Below, piece by piece: positions 5,563 to 5,853 of a stretch of 5,853 bases of DNA (position 1 is the stretch's first letter; every line of letters starts with the position of its first letter). The notes beneath the pieces are model-generated. The model was given only the letters and a program-made list of their open reading frames with translations, was not told the origin of the DNA and did no database searches. A program made the position numbers and the translations under genes. The stretch covers positions 1 to 5,853 of the forward strand of contig JAHILC010000332.1 in the NCBI GenBank assembly GCA_018897225.1, written 5' to 3'. The DNA is from Actinomycetota bacterium (lineage in GTDB: Bacteria > Actinomycetota > Humimicrobiia > Humimicrobiales > Humimicrobiaceae).

Positions 5563-5853
5563 TTAACTTACAATTTTATAACCAAGGCCATGGACAGTCC
5601 TGATGTATTCTGCGCCAAAATTCTTATAAGACATTTTGTCTCTTATTCTTCTGATATGCACATCCAGAGTTCTTGTATCTCCGAAATTATCCTCACCCCA
5701 CACTTTCTTTATCAAATCATTGCGTGAAGTCAGGTTGTTTATATTTCGCAGCAGAATCGTAAGAGTTTTAAATTCCTTGGGATTTAACTCTATTAAATTA
5801 TTATCGAGCTTAACTGCGTGTTTTTCTTCGTCAATAACCAGTGTTATGGAAAC
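5563..5853 (-). CDS. OmpR/PhoB-family response regulator, C-terminal DNA-binding part only
   Basis: The window holds the last 96 residues. They form a winged-helix DNA-binding domain of the OmpR/PhoB type: an initial beta-sheet region (1-24), LNPKEFKTLTILL near 23-35, SRNDLIKKVWG near 43-53, the recognition-helix region RTLDVHIRRIRDKM at 61-74, and the wing ending YIRTVHGLGYKIV at 83-95. The N-terminal receiver domain, with its phosphorylated aspartate, lies beyond base 5853. It ends 145 bases before pstS and directly borders the Pho box array, so it is most likely the phosphate-regulon regulator (PhoP in Gram-positives, PhoB in proteobacteria). The wHTH alone cannot separate it from other OmpR-family regulators. 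A sensor kinase gene would normally be a neighbour but none is visible. Stop TAA is at 5565-5563, with no clear terminator after it. Confidence 0.93.
   Translation of the reverse strand, partial: VSITLVIDEEKHAVKLDNNLIELNPKEFKTLTILLRNINNLTSRNDLIKKVWGEDNFGDTRTLDVHIRRIRDKMSYKNFGAEYIRTVHGLGYKIVS

Overview
The window is AT-rich bacterial DNA, and every gene I can support lies on the minus strand. It therefore reads from high to low coordinates. Genes run off both ends: the 5' part of an OmpR/PhoB-type response regulator is missing beyond base 5853, and the 3' part of rsmI beyond base 1. The host is probably anaerobic or microaerophilic, because it carries a rubrerythrin. It is probably low-GC and has Shine-Dalgarno sites of the AAAGGAG type. 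PstS is a lipoprotein with a Thr/Ala/Glu-rich linker, which suits a Gram-positive or deep-branching uncultured lineage. I cannot assign a phylum from this sequence.

Region 5853-1747 is a phosphate-starvation locus. In transcription order it holds the DNA-binding half of the response regulator (5853-5563), an intergenic regulatory region, pstS (5417-4431), pstC (4306-3419), pstA (3397-2522) and phoU (2421-1747). The region in front of pstS contains four TTAACA-like hexamers at an exact 11-bp period. This is the layout of a PhoP/PhoB box, and the last hexamer sits where a -35 element would be. The inferred circuit is that the regulator binds these repeats under phosphate limitation, PstS captures phosphate, PstC and PstA form the membrane channel, and PhoU couples transporter state to signalling. 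The ATPase gene pstB, normally between pstA and phoU, is absent. Only 100 bases lie there, and they contain a 20-bp tandem repeat.

Region 1740-1 is a second cluster. It has its own promoter with a perfect 16-bp palindrome over the -10 box, then rubrerythrin (1606-1097), a small predicted lipoprotein resembling DUF3887 proteins (1068-622), and rsmI (656 to beyond base 1), which overlaps the lipoprotein gene by 35 bases. This pairs peroxide defence with a small surface protein and a 16S rRNA methyltransferase.

No RNA genes, CRISPR arrays or mobile elements were seen, and no gene-free stretch exceeds 150 bases. Most genes are standard families. The points of interest are regulatory or architectural: the Pho box array, the missing pstB, a duplicated translation start before pstA, a hairpin between pstS and pstC, and a palindromic operator candidate at the rubrerythrin promoter.
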